The notes under the pieces were generated by a model. The model did no database searches. It was not told where the DNA came from and worked only from the letters and a program-made list of their open reading frames with translations. Of a stretch of 36,402 nt of DNA, positions 26,561 through 35,665 are shown piece by piece. Where the stretch lies: the NCBI GenBank assembly GCA_009469665.1, contig SSTB01000085.1:1-36402 (forward strand), given 5' to 3'. Made by a program: the position numbers and the translations under genes. Source of the DNA: Azonexaceae bacterium (lineage in GTDB: Bacteria; Pseudomonadota; Gammaproteobacteria; Burkholderiales; Rhodocyclaceae). Numbering within the stretch: position 1 is the stretch's first letter; the number at the start of each line of letters is the position of its first letter.

Positions 26561-27751
26561 ATGGCCGACCCCGTCGTCATCGCCGCCGCCGCCCGCACCC
26601 CCCTGGGGGGCTTCCAGGGCAGCCTGTCCGACCTGACGGCGACCGCCCTCGGCGCAGCGGCGCTACGGGCTGCCCTCGCCCGCAGCGGGATCGAACCCGA
26701 CCGCGTCGACGAGGTGTTCCTGGGCTGCGTGCTCACCGCGGGCCTTGGCCAGGCGCCGGCCAGGCAGGCCGCCATGATGGCCGGTCTGCCCGAAGCCGTG
26801 GGGAGCACCGCGGTCAATAAGGTCTGCGGATCGGGCCTCAAGGCCATCATGCTCGGCCACGACGCCATCGCGGCCGGTTCCGCTGCTGTCGTCGCCGCCG
26901 GCGGCATGGAGTCCATGAGCAACGCCCCCTATCTGCTGGCCCGGGCGCGGAGCGGCTATCGCCTGGGACACGGGCAATTGCTGGATCATCTCTTCCTCGA
27001 CAGTCTGGAGGAAGCCTGTAGCGCCGCCGACCGGGGCCGCTTGATGGGCGCCCTGGCCGAGGATTGTGCGGCCCGTATGGGCATCGGCCGTGCGGAGCAG
27101 GATGCCTATGCCCGGCGCTCCGGAGAGCGGGCCCGACAGGCCTCGGCAGCGGGTGCCTTCGCCTGGGAGATCGAACCCGTGGGCATTCCCGGCCCGGGCG
27201 GTGGTGCCCTGATCGCGGCAGACGAGGGGCCGCAGCGCTTTGATCCGGCAAGGATCGCCAGCCTGAAACCGGCGTTTAGTACAGGGGGGACCATCACGGC
27301 CGGCAATGCCTCGTCGATTGCCGACGGCGCTGCCGCCTTGGTGCTTTTGCGCGCATCCCTGGCGGAAGCCCTGGGCATCGCGCCCCTGGCCCGTATCATC
27401 GCCCATGCGAGCCATGCCCAGGCGCCCGCCGAATACCCCACTGCCCCGAGCCGGGCCATAGAAAAGCTCCTCGCCCGTTGCGGCTGGAGGGCGGGCGAAG
27501 TCGACCTGTTCGAGATCAACGAGGCCTTCGCCGTCGTCGCCCTGGCCACCCTGGGCCAGTTGGCCCTGCCGGTGGAAAAGGTCAATATCCACGGCGGCGC
27601 CTGCGCCCTGGGCCACCCCATCGGCGCCACCGGCGCCAGGCTGGTGGTCACCCTGCTGGGCGCCCTGCGCCGGACCGGCGGCAGGCGGGGCATCGCCGCC
27701 CTGTGCATCGGCGGCGGTGAAGCGGTCGCCCTGGCCCTGGAGGTCTGTTGA
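26561..27751 (+). CDS. Acetyl-CoA C-acetyltransferase (thiolase)
   Basis: A 396-residue thiolase that interconverts two acetyl-CoA and acetoacetyl-CoA, or cleaves other 3-ketoacyl-CoA. The catalytic residues are all present: C89 (VNKVCGSGLKA), H352 (ALGHPIGATGAR) and C382 (LCIGGGE), plus NEAFAVV. Here it could process acetoacetate-derived acetoacetyl-CoA from leucine or feed polyhydroxyalkanoate synthesis. ATG 26561 gives the family start (MADPVVIAAAARTP). Only ten bases separate it from repeat copy 2 and no Shine-Dalgarno is visible. The next gene starts directly after its stop. Confidence 0.94.
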   Translation: MADPVVIAAAARTPLGGFQGSLSDLTATALGAAALRAALARSGIEPDRVDEVFLGCVLTAGLGQAPARQAAMMAGLPEAVGSTAVNKVCGSGLKAIMLGHDAIAAGSAAVVAAGGMESMSNAPYLLARARSGYRLGHGQLLDHLFLDSLEEACSAADRGRLMGALAEDCAARMGIGRAEQDAYARRSGERARQASAAGAFAWEIEPVGIPGPGGGALIAADEGPQRFDPARIASLKPAFSTGGTITAGNASSIADGAAALVLLRASLAEALGIAPLARIIAHASHAQAPAEYPTAPSRAIEKLLARCGWRAGEVDLFEINEAFAVVALATLGQLALPVEKVNIHGGACALGHPIGATGARLVVTLLGALRRTGGRRGIAALCIGGGEAVALALEVC

Positions 27752-28690
27752 GTGCCCATCGCCGTCCGCCACTCACTCGACTACGCCAAGCTCACCGCCG
27801 CCATGGCCATGTGGGGCGGCACCTGGATTGCCGGGCGCATTATCGCCAAGGAGCTAACCACCCCGCTGGCGGTGGCCTCCCTGCGCTTCGTGCTGGCGGG
27901 ACTGGCCCTTGCCGCGGTAGCCCTGATCCGTGATGGTCGCATCCCCCTGCCGGCCGACCGCCAGGCCTGGGGCTTCGTGTGGGGGCTCGGGTTCTTCGGC
28001 ATCTTTCTTTACGGCCTGTGCTTCTTTTACGGGCTGCAGCACATTCCGGCCGGACGAGGCGCCCTGGTCGTCGCCCTCAATCCGGTTACGGTCGTCCTCG
28101 CCGCCTGGGCCTGTGGGCAGGAACAAATGACTCTGCGCAGGGCCGCCGGTTGTGTGCTAGCCCTGGCCGGCTGCCTTTCGGTCATCGGCAATGGCGACCT
28201 GCTCGCACCGTTGCGAGGCTCCATCGGCCTGGGGGAGGCTCTCATCATCGGCTGTGTGCTGAGCTGGACGGCCTACACCTTCATCAGCCGCCGGGCGATG
28301 CATAGCCTTTCGCCCCTGGCCACGACTCTCCATGCCAGTCTGGCTGGCGCCCTGCTTTTGGGGCTGGCCGCCTGGGCCGAGGGAGGCGTCGACCCGGCAG
28401 CCTGGTCCTGGCGGATTTGGGCCAGCACCGGTTTTCTCGCCTTCTTCGGCACCGCCGTGGCCTATACCTGGTTTACCGCCGCTGTCCATCGCCTGGGGGC
28501 GGGCCACGCTTCTGTGTTCATCAACCTCGTGCCGGTATTCGCGGTACTCCAGGCGGCGGTTCTGCTCGACGAGCACCTGGGAGTCGCCGTGCTGGCCAGC
28601 GGCGCGCTGGTCATTGCCGGTGTCGCCCTGGCGACGCTTCCGGAGCCCTCCCACCCAAGGCAACCCGTTGAAGCAAGGAGATCCTCATGA
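27752..28690 (+). CDS. EamA/DMT family transporter
   Basis: A 312-residue membrane protein with ten predicted hydrophobic helices in two EamA repeats, the second starting near GLGEALIIGCVLSWTAYTF. Typical helix sequences are AMAMWGGTWIAG and LGAGHASVFINLVPVFAVL. The family exports amino acids and metabolites; the substrate here is unknown. The start is GTG immediately following the thiolase TGA. Its stop overlaps the next gene by four bases (ATGA), so it is coupled to both neighbours. Confidence 0.88.
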   Translation: MPIAVRHSLDYAKLTAAMAMWGGTWIAGRIIAKELTTPLAVASLRFVLAGLALAAVALIRDGRIPLPADRQAWGFVWGLGFFGIFLYGLCFFYGLQHIPAGRGALVVALNPVTVVLAAWACGQEQMTLRRAAGCVLALAGCLSVIGNGDLLAPLRGSIGLGEALIIGCVLSWTAYTFISRRAMHSLSPLATTLHASLAGALLLGLAAWAEGGVDPAAWSWRIWASTGFLAFFGTAVAYTWFTAAVHRLGAGHASVFINLVPVFAVLQAAVLLDEHLGVAVLASGALVIAGVALATLPEPSHPRQPVEARRSS

Positions 28691-29292
28691 GCGAAGCCCT
28701 CACCTTCTACTTCGATTTTTCCAGCCCCTACGGCTATCTCATGAGCGAGAAGATCGACGACCTCGCCGCCCGCCACGGGCGCAAGGTCAAGTGGCGGCCG
28801 ATACTGCTCGGCGTAATCTTCCAGACCACGGGCAGCGCCCCCCTCACCCTCCAGGCGCCGGCCAAGGCCGCCTACTACAAGGAGGATTTCGCCCGCTCGG
28901 CCCGCTTCCTGGGCGTGCACTTCCAACTGCCAGCCAAGTTCCCGCTGCCCACCCAGAACGCCGCCCGGGCCTACTACTGGCTCCACGACCAGGACTGCGC
29001 ACTGGCCCGGGCCTTCGCCCACGCCGCCTACCGGGCGCTGTTCGTGGATGGCAGGGATATTTCCGCCCCGGAAGCGGTGCTGGACGTCGGCACCGGACTG
29101 GGCGTAGACCGGCAGACCCTGGCCGCCGCCCTGGCCAGCCCTGAAGCGAAGGAGCGCCTCAAGACCGAGGTGGAGAGCGCCCTCGCGGCGGGGGTCTTCG
29201 GTTCCCCCACCGTAATCGTGGATGGCGAGATGTTCTTCGGCGCCGACCGCCTGCCCCAACTGGAGCGCTGGCTGGCCGACGGCCCGTTCTGA
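28687..29292 (+). CDS. 2-hydroxychromene-2-carboxylate isomerase family protein
   Basis: A 201-residue thioredoxin-fold protein of the DsbA/kappa-class GST group. The N terminus reads FYFDFSSPYGYLMSEKID, where Ser replaces the redox Cys as in HCCA isomerases; the conserved GVFGSPTVIVDGEMFFG and DRLPQLERWL lie near the C terminus. Characterised relatives act in naphthalene breakdown with glutathione, but many family members sit in acyl-CoA operons with unknown substrates. It overlaps the transporter stop (ATGA) and precedes the rhodanese by 15 bases. Confidence 0.87.
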   Translation: MSEALTFYFDFSSPYGYLMSEKIDDLAARHGRKVKWRPILLGVIFQTTGSAPLTLQAPAKAAYYKEDFARSARFLGVHFQLPAKFPLPTQNAARAYYWLHDQDCALARAFAHAAYRALFVDGRDISAPEAVLDVGTGLGVDRQTLAAALASPEAKERLKTEVESALAAGVFGSPTVIVDGEMFFGADRLPQLERWLADGPF

Positions 29293-29307
29293 CGAGGAGA
29301 CACCCCC

Positions 29308-29712
29308 ATGCCCATCACCAAAGGCTGCCAGCAACTCATCGCCGAGGCCCGCACCCGCATCCGCACCCTTTCCCTGGACGAAGCCCGCGCCAAGTTCGAC
29401 GATCCCAGCGTCGTCTTCGTCGACATCCGCGACGTGCGGGAACTGGAGCGGGAGGGCATGATCCCCGGTGCCTTCCATGCCCCCCGCGGCATGCTGGAAT
29501 TCTGGGTGGATCCGGACAGCCCCTACTACAAGGACATCTTCGGCTCGGGCAAGGAGTTCGTCCTCTACTGCCAGTCCGCCTGGCGCTCCAGCCTCGCCAC
29601 CGCCACCCTGCAGGACATGGGCCTGGCGCCCATCGCCCACATCGAGGGCGGGTTCAAGGCCTGGAAGGCAGCGAGGCACCCGGTGGGCGAACGCCCCGCC
29701 CACCATCGCTGA
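29308..29712 (+). CDS. Rhodanese-like sulfurtransferase
   Basis: A 134-residue single-domain rhodanese. The domain starts at [21 protein letters not shown]; the catalytic loop is C88-Q-S-A-W-R-S after KEFVLYCQ, and the fold closes with [12 protein letters not shown]. The loop suits a persulfide-carrying enzyme, but donor and acceptor are unknown. A GAGGAG Shine-Dalgarno precedes ATG 29308. It lies seven bases before mccB and is co-transcribed with it. Confidence 0.9.
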   Translation: MPITKGCQQLIAEARTRIRTLSLDEARAKFDDPSVVFVDIRDVRELEREGMIPGAFHAPRGMLEFWVDPDSPYYKDIFGSGKEFVLYCQSAWRSSLATATLQDMGLAPIAHIEGGFKAWKAARHPVGERPAHHR

Positions 29713-29719
29713 GGACATC

Positions 29720-31333
29720 ATGAGCGAATTTCGCTCCCAGCTGGATCCCCGCGCCGCCGACTTCCAGGCCAACGCCGCCGCCATGACGGCGTTGGTGGCC
29801 GATCTGCACGACAAAGCTAGCCGCATCGCCCTGGGTGGGCCGGAAGCCGCTCGCCAGAAGCATCTCGCCCGCGGCAAACTGTTACCGCGGGAACGGGTGG
29901 ACGCTCTCCTCGACCCCGGCACGCCCTTCCTGGAAATCGGCCAGTTCGCCGCCTACGGCCTCTATGGTGGCGACTATGAGGTACCTGCCGCCTCCCTCAT
30001 CGCCGGCGTCGGCCGCATTGCCGGAGTCGAGTGCATGGTGGTGGCCAACGACGCCACGGTGAAGGGCGGTACCTACACCCCCCTCACCGTCAAAAAGCAC
30101 CTGCGGGCCCAGGAAATCGCCCTGGAAAACCGTCTGCCCTGCGTCTATCTGGTGGATTCCGGCGGCGCCTTCTTGCCCCTGCAGGATGAGGTCTTCCCCG
30201 ACAAGGAGCACTTCGGCCGCATCTTCTACAACCAGGCCAACCTGTCGGCCCGGGGCATCCCCCAGATCGCCGCCGTGCTCGGTTCGTGCACCGCCGGCGG
30301 CGCCTACGTACCGGCCCTGTGCGACGAATCCATCATCGTGCGCAACCAGGGCACCATCTTCCTCGGTGGTCCGCCCCTGGTGAAGGCCGCCACCGGCGAA
30401 GTGGTCAGCGCCGAGGATCTGGGCGGCGCCGACGTCCATACCCGGCTCTCCGGCGTCGCCGACCACCTGGCGGAAAACGACGCCCACGCCCTGGCAATCG
30501 CCCGCCGCATCGTCGGCAACCTCAACTGGAAGAAGGCTCCCAACCTGGCCCTCAGCGAACCGGCACCCCCCCGCTACGCCGGCGAGGAACTGTACGGCAT
30601 CATTCCCACCGACCCCAAGAAGCCCTTCGACGTGCGGGAGATCATCGCCCGCCTGGTGGACGGCTCGGTGTTCGACGAATTCAAGGCCCGCTACGGCACC
30701 ACCCTGGTCTGCGGCTTCGCCCGCCTCTTCGGCACTCCGGTCGGGATCGTGGCCAACAACGGCATCCTGTACTCCGAGTCGGCGCTGAAGGGCGCCCACT
30801 TCATCGAACTCTGCGCCCAGCGCCGCATCCCGCTGATCTTTCTGCAGAACATCACCGGCTTCATGGTCGGCCGCAAGGTCGAAAACGCCGGCATCGCCCG
30901 GGACGGCGCCAAGATGGTGACTGCCGTAGCCACCGCCGCGGTGCCCAAAATTACCGTCATCATCGGCGGCAGCTTCGGCGCCGGCAACTACGCCATGGCC
31001 GGCCGCGCCTACGGCCCCCGCTTTCTCTGGATGTGGCCCAACGCCCGCATCTCGGTCATGGGCGGGGAACAGGCGGCCGGCGTGCTGGCCACGGTCAAGC
31101 GGGACGGCCTGGAAGCCGCCGGCAAGGCCTGGACTCCGGAGGAGGAGGAAGCCTTCAAGGCCCCCATTCGGGCCCAGTACGAGACCCAGGGCCACCCCTA
31201 CTACGCCAGCGCCCGACTGTGGGACGACGGCATCATCGACCCGGCGGATACGCGGCGGGTACTGGGCTTGAGCCTTTCGGCCGCCCTCAATGCACCGATC
31301 GGCGATACCCGCTTCGGCATCTTCCGGATGTAG
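29720..31333 (+). CDS. mccB: Methylcrotonoyl-CoA carboxylase, carboxyltransferase (beta) subunit
   Basis: This subunit transfers carboxyl from biotin to 3-methylcrotonyl-CoA. The 537-residue carboxyltransferase has both crotonase-like halves, with [62 protein letters not shown] and [19 protein letters not shown]. The FLPLQ and [14 protein letters not shown] forms are those of methylcrotonoyl rather than propionyl-CoA carboxylase. ATG 29720, behind GAGGA, is preferred to a long frame starting at 29468 that runs through the rhodanese gene. Its partner mccA is 11 kb away on the other strand. liuB is the equivalent name. Confidence 0.95.
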   Translation: MSEFRSQLDPRAADFQANAAAMTALVADLHDKASRIALGGPEAARQKHLARGKLLPRERVDALLDPGTPFLEIGQFAAYGLYGGDYEVPAASLIAGVGRIAGVECMVVANDATVKGGTYTPLTVKKHLRAQEIALENRLPCVYLVDSGGAFLPLQDEVFPDKEHFGRIFYNQANLSARGIPQIAAVLGSCTAGGAYVPALCDESIIVRNQGTIFLGGPPLVKAATGEVVSAEDLGGADVHTRLSGVADHLAENDAHALAIARRIVGNLNWKKAPNLALSEPAPPRYAGEELYGIIPTDPKKPFDVREIIARLVDGSVFDEFKARYGTTLVCGFARLFGTPVGIVANNGILYSESALKGAHFIELCAQRRIPLIFLQNITGFMVGRKVENAGIARDGAKMVTAVATAAVPKITVIIGGSFGAGNYAMAGRAYGPRFLWMWPNARISVMGGEQAAGVLATVKRDGLEAAGKAWTPEEEEAFKAPIRAQYETQGHPYYASARLWDDGIIDPADTRRVLGLSLSAALNAPIGDTRFGIFRM

Positions 31334-31339
31334 CCGTTC

Positions 31340-31957
31340 ATGTACCTGCCCGCCCACTTCGCCGTCACCGACCGCGCCCAACTCCACGGCCTGATGGCCG
31401 CCCATCCCCTGGCCACGGTGGTGATGCAGGGTAGCGACGGCCTGAGCGCCAACCACCTTCCCATGGCCCTGGACGGCACCGCCGGCGCATGGGGCATCCT
31501 GCGCGGCCATGTGGCCCGCGCCAATCCCCTGGCCGCCGCCGACGGTACGCCGGTGCTGGTCATCTTCCACGGCCCGCAAACCTACGTGAGTCCGGCCCAT
31601 TACGCCACCAAGGCTGTGGATGGCAGGGTGGTGCCCACCTGGAACTACGCCGTCGTCCATGCCCACGGCGTGCTGCGCACCCACCCTGAGGCGGAATGGA
31701 TTCGCGCGCAGGTCACGGATCTGACCACGACCCACGAGGCGACACGGTCCCATCCCTGGGCGGTGAAAGATGCGCCGGCCGACTATACGGACAAGTTGCT
31801 GCGGGGCATTTGCGGGATCGAGATGGTGATCGATCGGCTGGAGGGGAAGTGGAAGGTGAGCCAAAACCAGCCGGCGGCCAATCGGGAGAGTCTGGCGGCG
31901 GCGTTGGAGGGGGAGCAGCCGGGGATGGCGAGGTTGTTGCGGGGAGGTCGGGAATGA
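31340..31957 (+). CDS. PaiB-like FMN-binding protein
   Basis: A 205-residue split-barrel protein of the PaiB family (FMN-binding negative transcriptional regulator). Landmarks are MYLPAHFAVTDRAQLHGLM at the start, LSANHLPMAL, LRGHVARANPLA, VIFHGPQTYVSPAHYA and VPTWNYAVVHAHG, with the C-terminal KVSQNQP. PaiB in Bacillus represses sporulation and protease genes with PaiA; in proteobacteria the role is unclear. It begins six bases after mccB and closes the plus-strand catabolic run. Confidence 0.9.
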   Translation: MYLPAHFAVTDRAQLHGLMAAHPLATVVMQGSDGLSANHLPMALDGTAGAWGILRGHVARANPLAAADGTPVLVIFHGPQTYVSPAHYATKAVDGRVVPTWNYAVVHAHGVLRTHPEAEWIRAQVTDLTTTHEATRSHPWAVKDAPADYTDKLLRGICGIEMVIDRLEGKWKVSQNQPAANRESLAAALEGEQPGMARLLRGGRE

Positions 31958-32201
31958 CTTGGTCGATTGTTCTGGAGGCCTTTGGGTTTGCTGAACCTTG
32001 GTGTTCCGCCGTGAGGGCGAGTAACCCTAGGAATCTCGGTTGACCGGGTGCCGGTCCCCGGGAGCCCTTGTGCCTTGGACCTCCACGCACCTCCACAACG
32101 CTCACCCGTCGGGTCCATCGCTACGAGCCCGCTGGCGCATCCGGGCGGGCACCTGGCTTTCGAGCTTCAACCCCGTTTGAAGCCCCGCCGTTCCTCGAGA
32201 T
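31958..32201. other. Unassigned intergenic sequence with a short hairpin
   Basis: The 244-bp gap between the PaiB-like gene and the convergent ubiT holds no supported ORF. At 32164-32183, GCTTCAA and TTGAAGC form a 7-bp inverted repeat with a 6-base loop and no T-run, possibly helping end transcription from both sides. The rest is GC-rich with several short Gly/Pro-like repeats and no recognisable element. Confidence 0.4.
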
Positions 32202-32654
32202 TCAGCGACTCGTAAGGGGCAGGCGCGGCAGGCTGGGCCATTCGATGGCGTCGAGCATATTCTTCACCAGGAGCCCGAGTTCGGTGTCGCCGGTAATTTC
32301 CAGCTCCCGATTGAAGAACAGGGTGTCCGGGTCTTCCTGGCGAGCCAGGAGTTGCAGATAGGCCGAGAGATTGGCCGAGAAGCAGAGGTCAGGCTCGCGC
32401 GTGTCGCCGAAAATCGGCCGGAATAGACCGCCGCGGTAGCAGAAACGGGCTTCTCCTCCGCTGTCGAGGACGCGAACGTGGAAGCGCTTGTCCTCCAGGG
32501 CTGCCAAGCTCCCTGTCGGCAGGAGCCGCAGGCGCAGGGCAACGTTGAGCCCGGCGACTAGGGCCAAGGCGTGAGGCCACTGGGGAAGACGGCGGCCGAG
32601 CGCGGCCAAGGCGGGGGGAAGCCGGAATTTTGGTACGGTGAAGCCTGTGCTCAT
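32202..32654 (-). CDS. ubiT: UbiT, SCP2-domain ubiquinone biosynthesis factor
   Basis: UbiT is the lipid-carrier-like SCP2 protein needed, with UbiU and UbiV, for oxygen-independent ubiquinone synthesis. The 150-residue protein has the SCP2 fold pattern: [60 protein letters not shown] and the closing [16 protein letters not shown]. Its ATG overlaps the ubiV stop by four bases, and it is convergent with the PaiB-like gene. Identification rests on the domain plus its ubiU-ubiV context. Confidence 0.92.
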   Translation of the reverse strand: MSTGFTVPKFRLPPALAALGRRLPQWPHALALVAGLNVALRLRLLPTGSLAALEDKRFHVRVLDSGGEARFCYRGGLFRPIFGDTREPDLCFSANLSAYLQLLARQEDPDTLFFNRELEITGDTELGLLVKNMLDAIEWPSLPRLPLTSR

Positions 32655-33550
32655 AAGGCAACTCCCGGAGAGGATGAGCTGGCGTGGCGGGCGATGCCGG
32701 CGTCACCGAACCAGTAGCCGTCCACCATCCCGCAGGGATTCCAGGCAGCGTCGGCGCTGAAGGGCAATCCCCGTCGGGCGGCGTCGAAGGCGGTGATGAC
32801 GGCGCTGGTATGTGCCGGTTGTGGGCTGAGGCGCAGGTTCTCGATGCCCAGGGCCGCCATGTCCGGCACCTCGGCGAGCAGGTTGTAGGTCTGGGCCGAC
32901 TGCGTCTGGATGCCGTTGAGAGTGAGAAAATCCTGACCCTCCCGGGTGGATAGGGTCAGCCCTTCCGGGTGGTCGAGACACTTGAACTGGCAATCGTCCT
33001 TGTTCAAGTTGTAGTGACGGGCGGTGAAGCAGCGGGCCGAGAAGGCGAGAGGGAGCTTACCGAAGGCGAAGACTTCCGTTTCCACCCCCGCCGGCCGTGC
33101 CCGGTGCAGGGTTTCCACCAGGCGACGGTCGGCCTCCAGGGGCGGTACCCAGCGCTTCAGTCCGAAGCGGGCGAATGTCTCCAGGGTGGCCTCGTTGTAA
33201 ATGTTGAGATGGGGTCCTGCAACGAAGGCCTGGCCCCGTACCAAATTGACTGCCCCGAGATCGTTGGCCTCCATCAGGCAACCCGCCTCATCCACCAGAC
33301 GACGCAGGGCCTTGAGATCGCTTTCCGACTCCAGCAGGGCCTGGGCAGAGACCACCACCTCCTTGCCCGCATCGCGCAGATCACGCGCCAGACCGATCCA
33401 GTCTCCCACTCGCATCTGCTGGCGCCGCGAACAGACGACCTCGCCGACGTAGATGACATCCAGGGCAGCGTTCTCCGCCATTTCGGCGTAGAACTCGAGA
33501 ACTTGGTTCTTGGGCCAGAAGTAGAGGAGAGGACCGAGGGCGAGTTTCAT
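32651..33550 (-). CDS. ubiV: UbiV, iron-sulfur U32-family protein
   Basis: With UbiU it forms the oxygen-independent hydroxylase of ubiquinone synthesis, using prephenate as oxygen donor in E. coli. The 299-residue protein starts [14 protein letters not shown]. Candidate 4Fe-4S ligands are C40 ([11 protein letters not shown]), C174 ([11 protein letters not shown]), C187 and C191 (DDCQFKC), which matches the one-plus-three spacing of the family. It lies 47 bases after ubiU and overlaps ubiT. Confidence 0.93.
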   Translation of the reverse strand: MKLALGPLLYFWPKNQVLEFYAEMAENAALDVIYVGEVVCSRRQQMRVGDWIGLARDLRDAGKEVVVSAQALLESESDLKALRRLVDEAGCLMEANDLGAVNLVRGQAFVAGPHLNIYNEATLETFARFGLKRWVPPLEADRRLVETLHRARPAGVETEVFAFGKLPLAFSARCFTARHYNLNKDDCQFKCLDHPEGLTLSTREGQDFLTLNGIQTQSAQTYNLLAEVPDMAALGIENLRLSPQPAHTSAVITAFDAARRGLPFSADAAWNPCGMVDGYWFGDAGIARHASSSSPGVAL

Positions 33551-33597
33551 GGGTGCTTAGGAGTGAAAGGTAGGGTAAGGCGTGCGCACACCTATCC

Positions 33598-34605
33598 TCA
33601 CCTCCAGGGCCGATTGTAGGCACCCAGGGTGGCCTGGGTGCCTTCGGAGACCTTGGCCAACTGGGCCTGCCAGTCGGGGCGGACGTGGTAGCGCTCCCGG
33701 TCCGTGGCCAGGGCATCCAGAGCGGCGCGCAGGGTGCGGGTGACCTGGGCCACGTAGGCAGGGCTGCGTTGGCGGCCTTCGATCTTGATGGCGCGCACGC
33801 CGGCCTTGACGATATCGGGCAGGATGGAAAGGACGTTGAGGCTGGTGGGTTCTTCCAGGGCGTAATAGGTTTCCCCCCGCACTTCGAAGCGGCCTTTGCA
33901 CAGGGTTGGGTAGCCAGCCGGTTCGTCGTCGGCGAAGCGGTCGATGAGGATTCCGTTGAGGCGGGTGTCCATGCGCCCCGGGGACTTGTCCCACTTGACG
34001 TACTTGGCCGGCGAGCAGGCGCCGACGGTGTTGGGCGATTCACCGCAGGCGTAGGAGGAGAGCCAGCAGCGGCCCTCGTTCATGACACACAGGCTGCCGA
34101 AGCCGAAGACTTCGATCTCCACCGGCGTATTGCGAATAACGTGCTCGACCTGAGCGAGAGTGAGCACCCGCGGCAGGACCGCCCGGCGCACCCCGAATTC
34201 CCGCTGAGCGAAGTTGATGGCTTCGTAGCTAGTAGCCGATCCCTGGACCGAAAGGTGGAGGCGCTGGCCCGGGTGGTAGCGGCAGGCGTAATCCAGGAGG
34301 CCCACGTCGGCGAGGATGATCGCGTCCACTTTCAGATCGGCCGCGGTGTCGACGGCCCTGCGCCAATCAGAGACCCGCCCGGGCTGCGGAAAGGTATTGA
34401 TGGCGAGTAGCACTTCGCAGCCCTTGCCCCGGGCGTATCGAATCCCCTCGGCCAGGGTGGCTGAGTCGAAGTTGAGCCCGGCAAAATTACGTGCGTTGGT
34501 GTCGTTGCGAAAGCCGAGATAGACGGCATCGGCACCGTTGTCGACGGCAGCCTTGAGGGCGGGCAGGCTGCCAGCCGGGCAGACGAGATCAGGCAGTGCG
34601 GACAT
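33598..34605 (-). CDS. ubiU: UbiU, iron-sulfur U32-family protein
   Basis: UbiU pairs with UbiV in anaerobic ring hydroxylation during ubiquinone synthesis. The 335-residue protein opens DLVCPAGSLPALKAAVDNGADAVYLG as two adjoining conserved pieces. The four cluster cysteines C173, C180, C197 and C236 have the same spacing as the E. coli ligands. ATG 34605 is used; the frame to 34674 adds unrelated residues and crosses the promoter. An FNR/Anr-like palindrome lies 52 bases upstream, fitting expression under low oxygen. Confidence 0.94.
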   Translation of the reverse strand: MSALPDLVCPAGSLPALKAAVDNGADAVYLGFRNDTNARNFAGLNFDSATLAEGIRYARGKGCEVLLAINTFPQPGRVSDWRRAVDTAADLKVDAIILADVGLLDYACRYHPGQRLHLSVQGSATSYEAINFAQREFGVRRAVLPRVLTLAQVEHVIRNTPVEIEVFGFGSLCVMNEGRCWLSSYACGESPNTVGACSPAKYVKWDKSPGRMDTRLNGILIDRFADDEPAGYPTLCKGRFEVRGETYYALEEPTSLNVLSILPDIVKAGVRAIKIEGRQRSPAYVAQVTRTLRAALDALATDRERYHVRPDWQAQLAKVSEGTQATLGAYNRPWR

Positions 34606-34633
34606 GGGCAAGGGAGTGCGGGGCGGACCGGGC

Positions 34634-34639
34634 AGTATA
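34634..34639 (-). promoter_or_regulatory. -10 element of the ubiUVT promoter
   Basis: TATACT on the minus strand. With a start site about seven bases downstream (near 34627) it places the FNR/Anr-like palindrome at about -41. No separate -35 box is seen, as expected for a class II activated promoter. Confidence 0.6.
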
Positions 34640-34655
34640 GTCGGTGCTCGGAATT

Positions 34656-34679
34656 GGCCCTTGATCCCGGTCAAGGGCC
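34656..34679 (-). promoter_or_regulatory. FNR/Anr-type binding site upstream of ubiUVT
   Basis: The core TTGATCCCGGTCAA (34661-34674) matches the FNR/Anr consensus TTGAT-N4-ATCAA at nine of ten positions. It is extended into a perfect inverted repeat with arms GGCCCTTGA and TCAAGGGCC around six bases. It is centred about 41 bases before the predicted ubiU start site. It is also about 90 bases before the plus-strand response regulator gene. Confidence 0.75.
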
Positions 34680-34759
34680 GGTTTCAGCGGCATCTTCGGG
34701 TATGATGGCCCGAAAAGAAGGGTGATGGCGCTGAGCCAGGTGCAGAGGAGACAGACCCG

Positions 34760-35665
34760 ATGAAGAAAGAGCGCGTGCTCGTCGTCGACGATGAAGAGAT
34801 GAATCTTTTCATCATCGAGGAGTTCCTCGCCGAAGAGGGGCTCGACCTCGAACTGTTCCCCGATCCCGTGGCGGCCTGGGAGGCGCTGCTGCTCACGCAG
34901 CAGCCCTTCGATCTGGTCGTGCTCGACCGCATGATGCCCAAGCTGGACGGCATGGAATTCCTGCGGCGGCTCAAGGCCGAGGCGCGCTTCGTGGACATCC
35001 CCGTCATCATGCAGACCGCAGCTTCGACGCCGCAGCAGATTCGCGAGGGGCTGGATGCCGGGGCCTACTACTACCTCACCAAACCCTACGAGCCCGAGGC
35101 GCTCGTGCAGATCGTACGTTCGGCCCTGGACGACTTGCGTACCCGGGCACGGGTTCTTCAGGAAGTCGGCGATGGCAGCCCCGGTGAGGGAGTTTCCCTG
35201 GGGGTCGAGGAACGCTTCTCCACCCTGGAGGACGTGAGCCGCCTGGTACCAATGTTGGCCGCACTGTGTCCCCAGCCGGAAACCGTGGCACCCGGCTTGG
35301 CGGACCTGTTGGTGAATGCGGTCGAACACGGCAACCTTGGGGTCACCTACAAGGAAAAAGCGCTGCTCAAGTGGGAAGGTCAATGGGAGGCGGAAATCGC
35401 TCGCCGTCTGGCGCTGCCCCAGTTTTGCGCACGCTTCGCGACGGTACGCTGCGAGCGCTTCACCGACCGTATCACCTTCACCATCATCGACCAAGGTGAA
35501 GGCTTCGACTGGAAGAAATTTCTCGATTTCGACCCTGACCGGGCCTTCGACCCCAATGGCCGCGGCATTGCCATGGCCAAGATGATGAGTTTCGGCAATA
35601 TCGAATACCGCGGCCGCGGCAACGAGGTCGTCGCCACGGTTTTTCTCGGTCCGCCCGAAGCATAG
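34760..35665 (+). CDS. Response regulator with C-terminal RsbW-like ATPase domain
   Basis: A 301-residue protein. The N-terminal receiver domain (about 1-120) has D10/D11, phospho-acceptor D56 (LVVLDRMMP) and K108 (YYLTKPY). The C-terminal part (about 160-300) is a GHKL ATPase domain of the anti-sigma/RsbW type, with the N-box LLVNAVEHGNLG, DQGEGFDW and GRGIAMAKMM. There is no dimerisation/His box, so it is not a histidine kinase. Such proteins may work as phosphorylation-gated protein kinases or partner-switch regulators (inference). No partner anti-anti-sigma factor is in view. It is a single gene on the plus strand. Confidence 0.85.
   Translation: MKKERVLVVDDEEMNLFIIEEFLAEEGLDLELFPDPVAAWEALLLTQQPFDLVVLDRMMPKLDGMEFLRRLKAEARFVDIPVIMQTAASTPQQIREGLDAGAYYYLTKPYEPEALVQIVRSALDDLRTRARVLQEVGDGSPGEGVSLGVEERFSTLEDVSRLVPMLAALCPQPETVAPGLADLLVNAVEHGNLGVTYKEKALLKWEGQWEAEIARRLALPQFCARFATVRCERFTDRITFTIIDQGEGFDWKKFLDFDPDRAFDPNGRGIAMAKMMSFGNIEYRGRGNEVVATVFLGPPEA

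Noticed and set aside
29882..31864. 660-codon open frame on the minus strand
   Set aside because: It is antisense to mccB and the PaiB-like gene, both strongly supported.
34656..34679. Reading the palindrome before ubiU as a transcription terminator
   Set aside because: No gene ends into it from either side, there is no T-run, and the inner sequence fits the FNR/Anr consensus.
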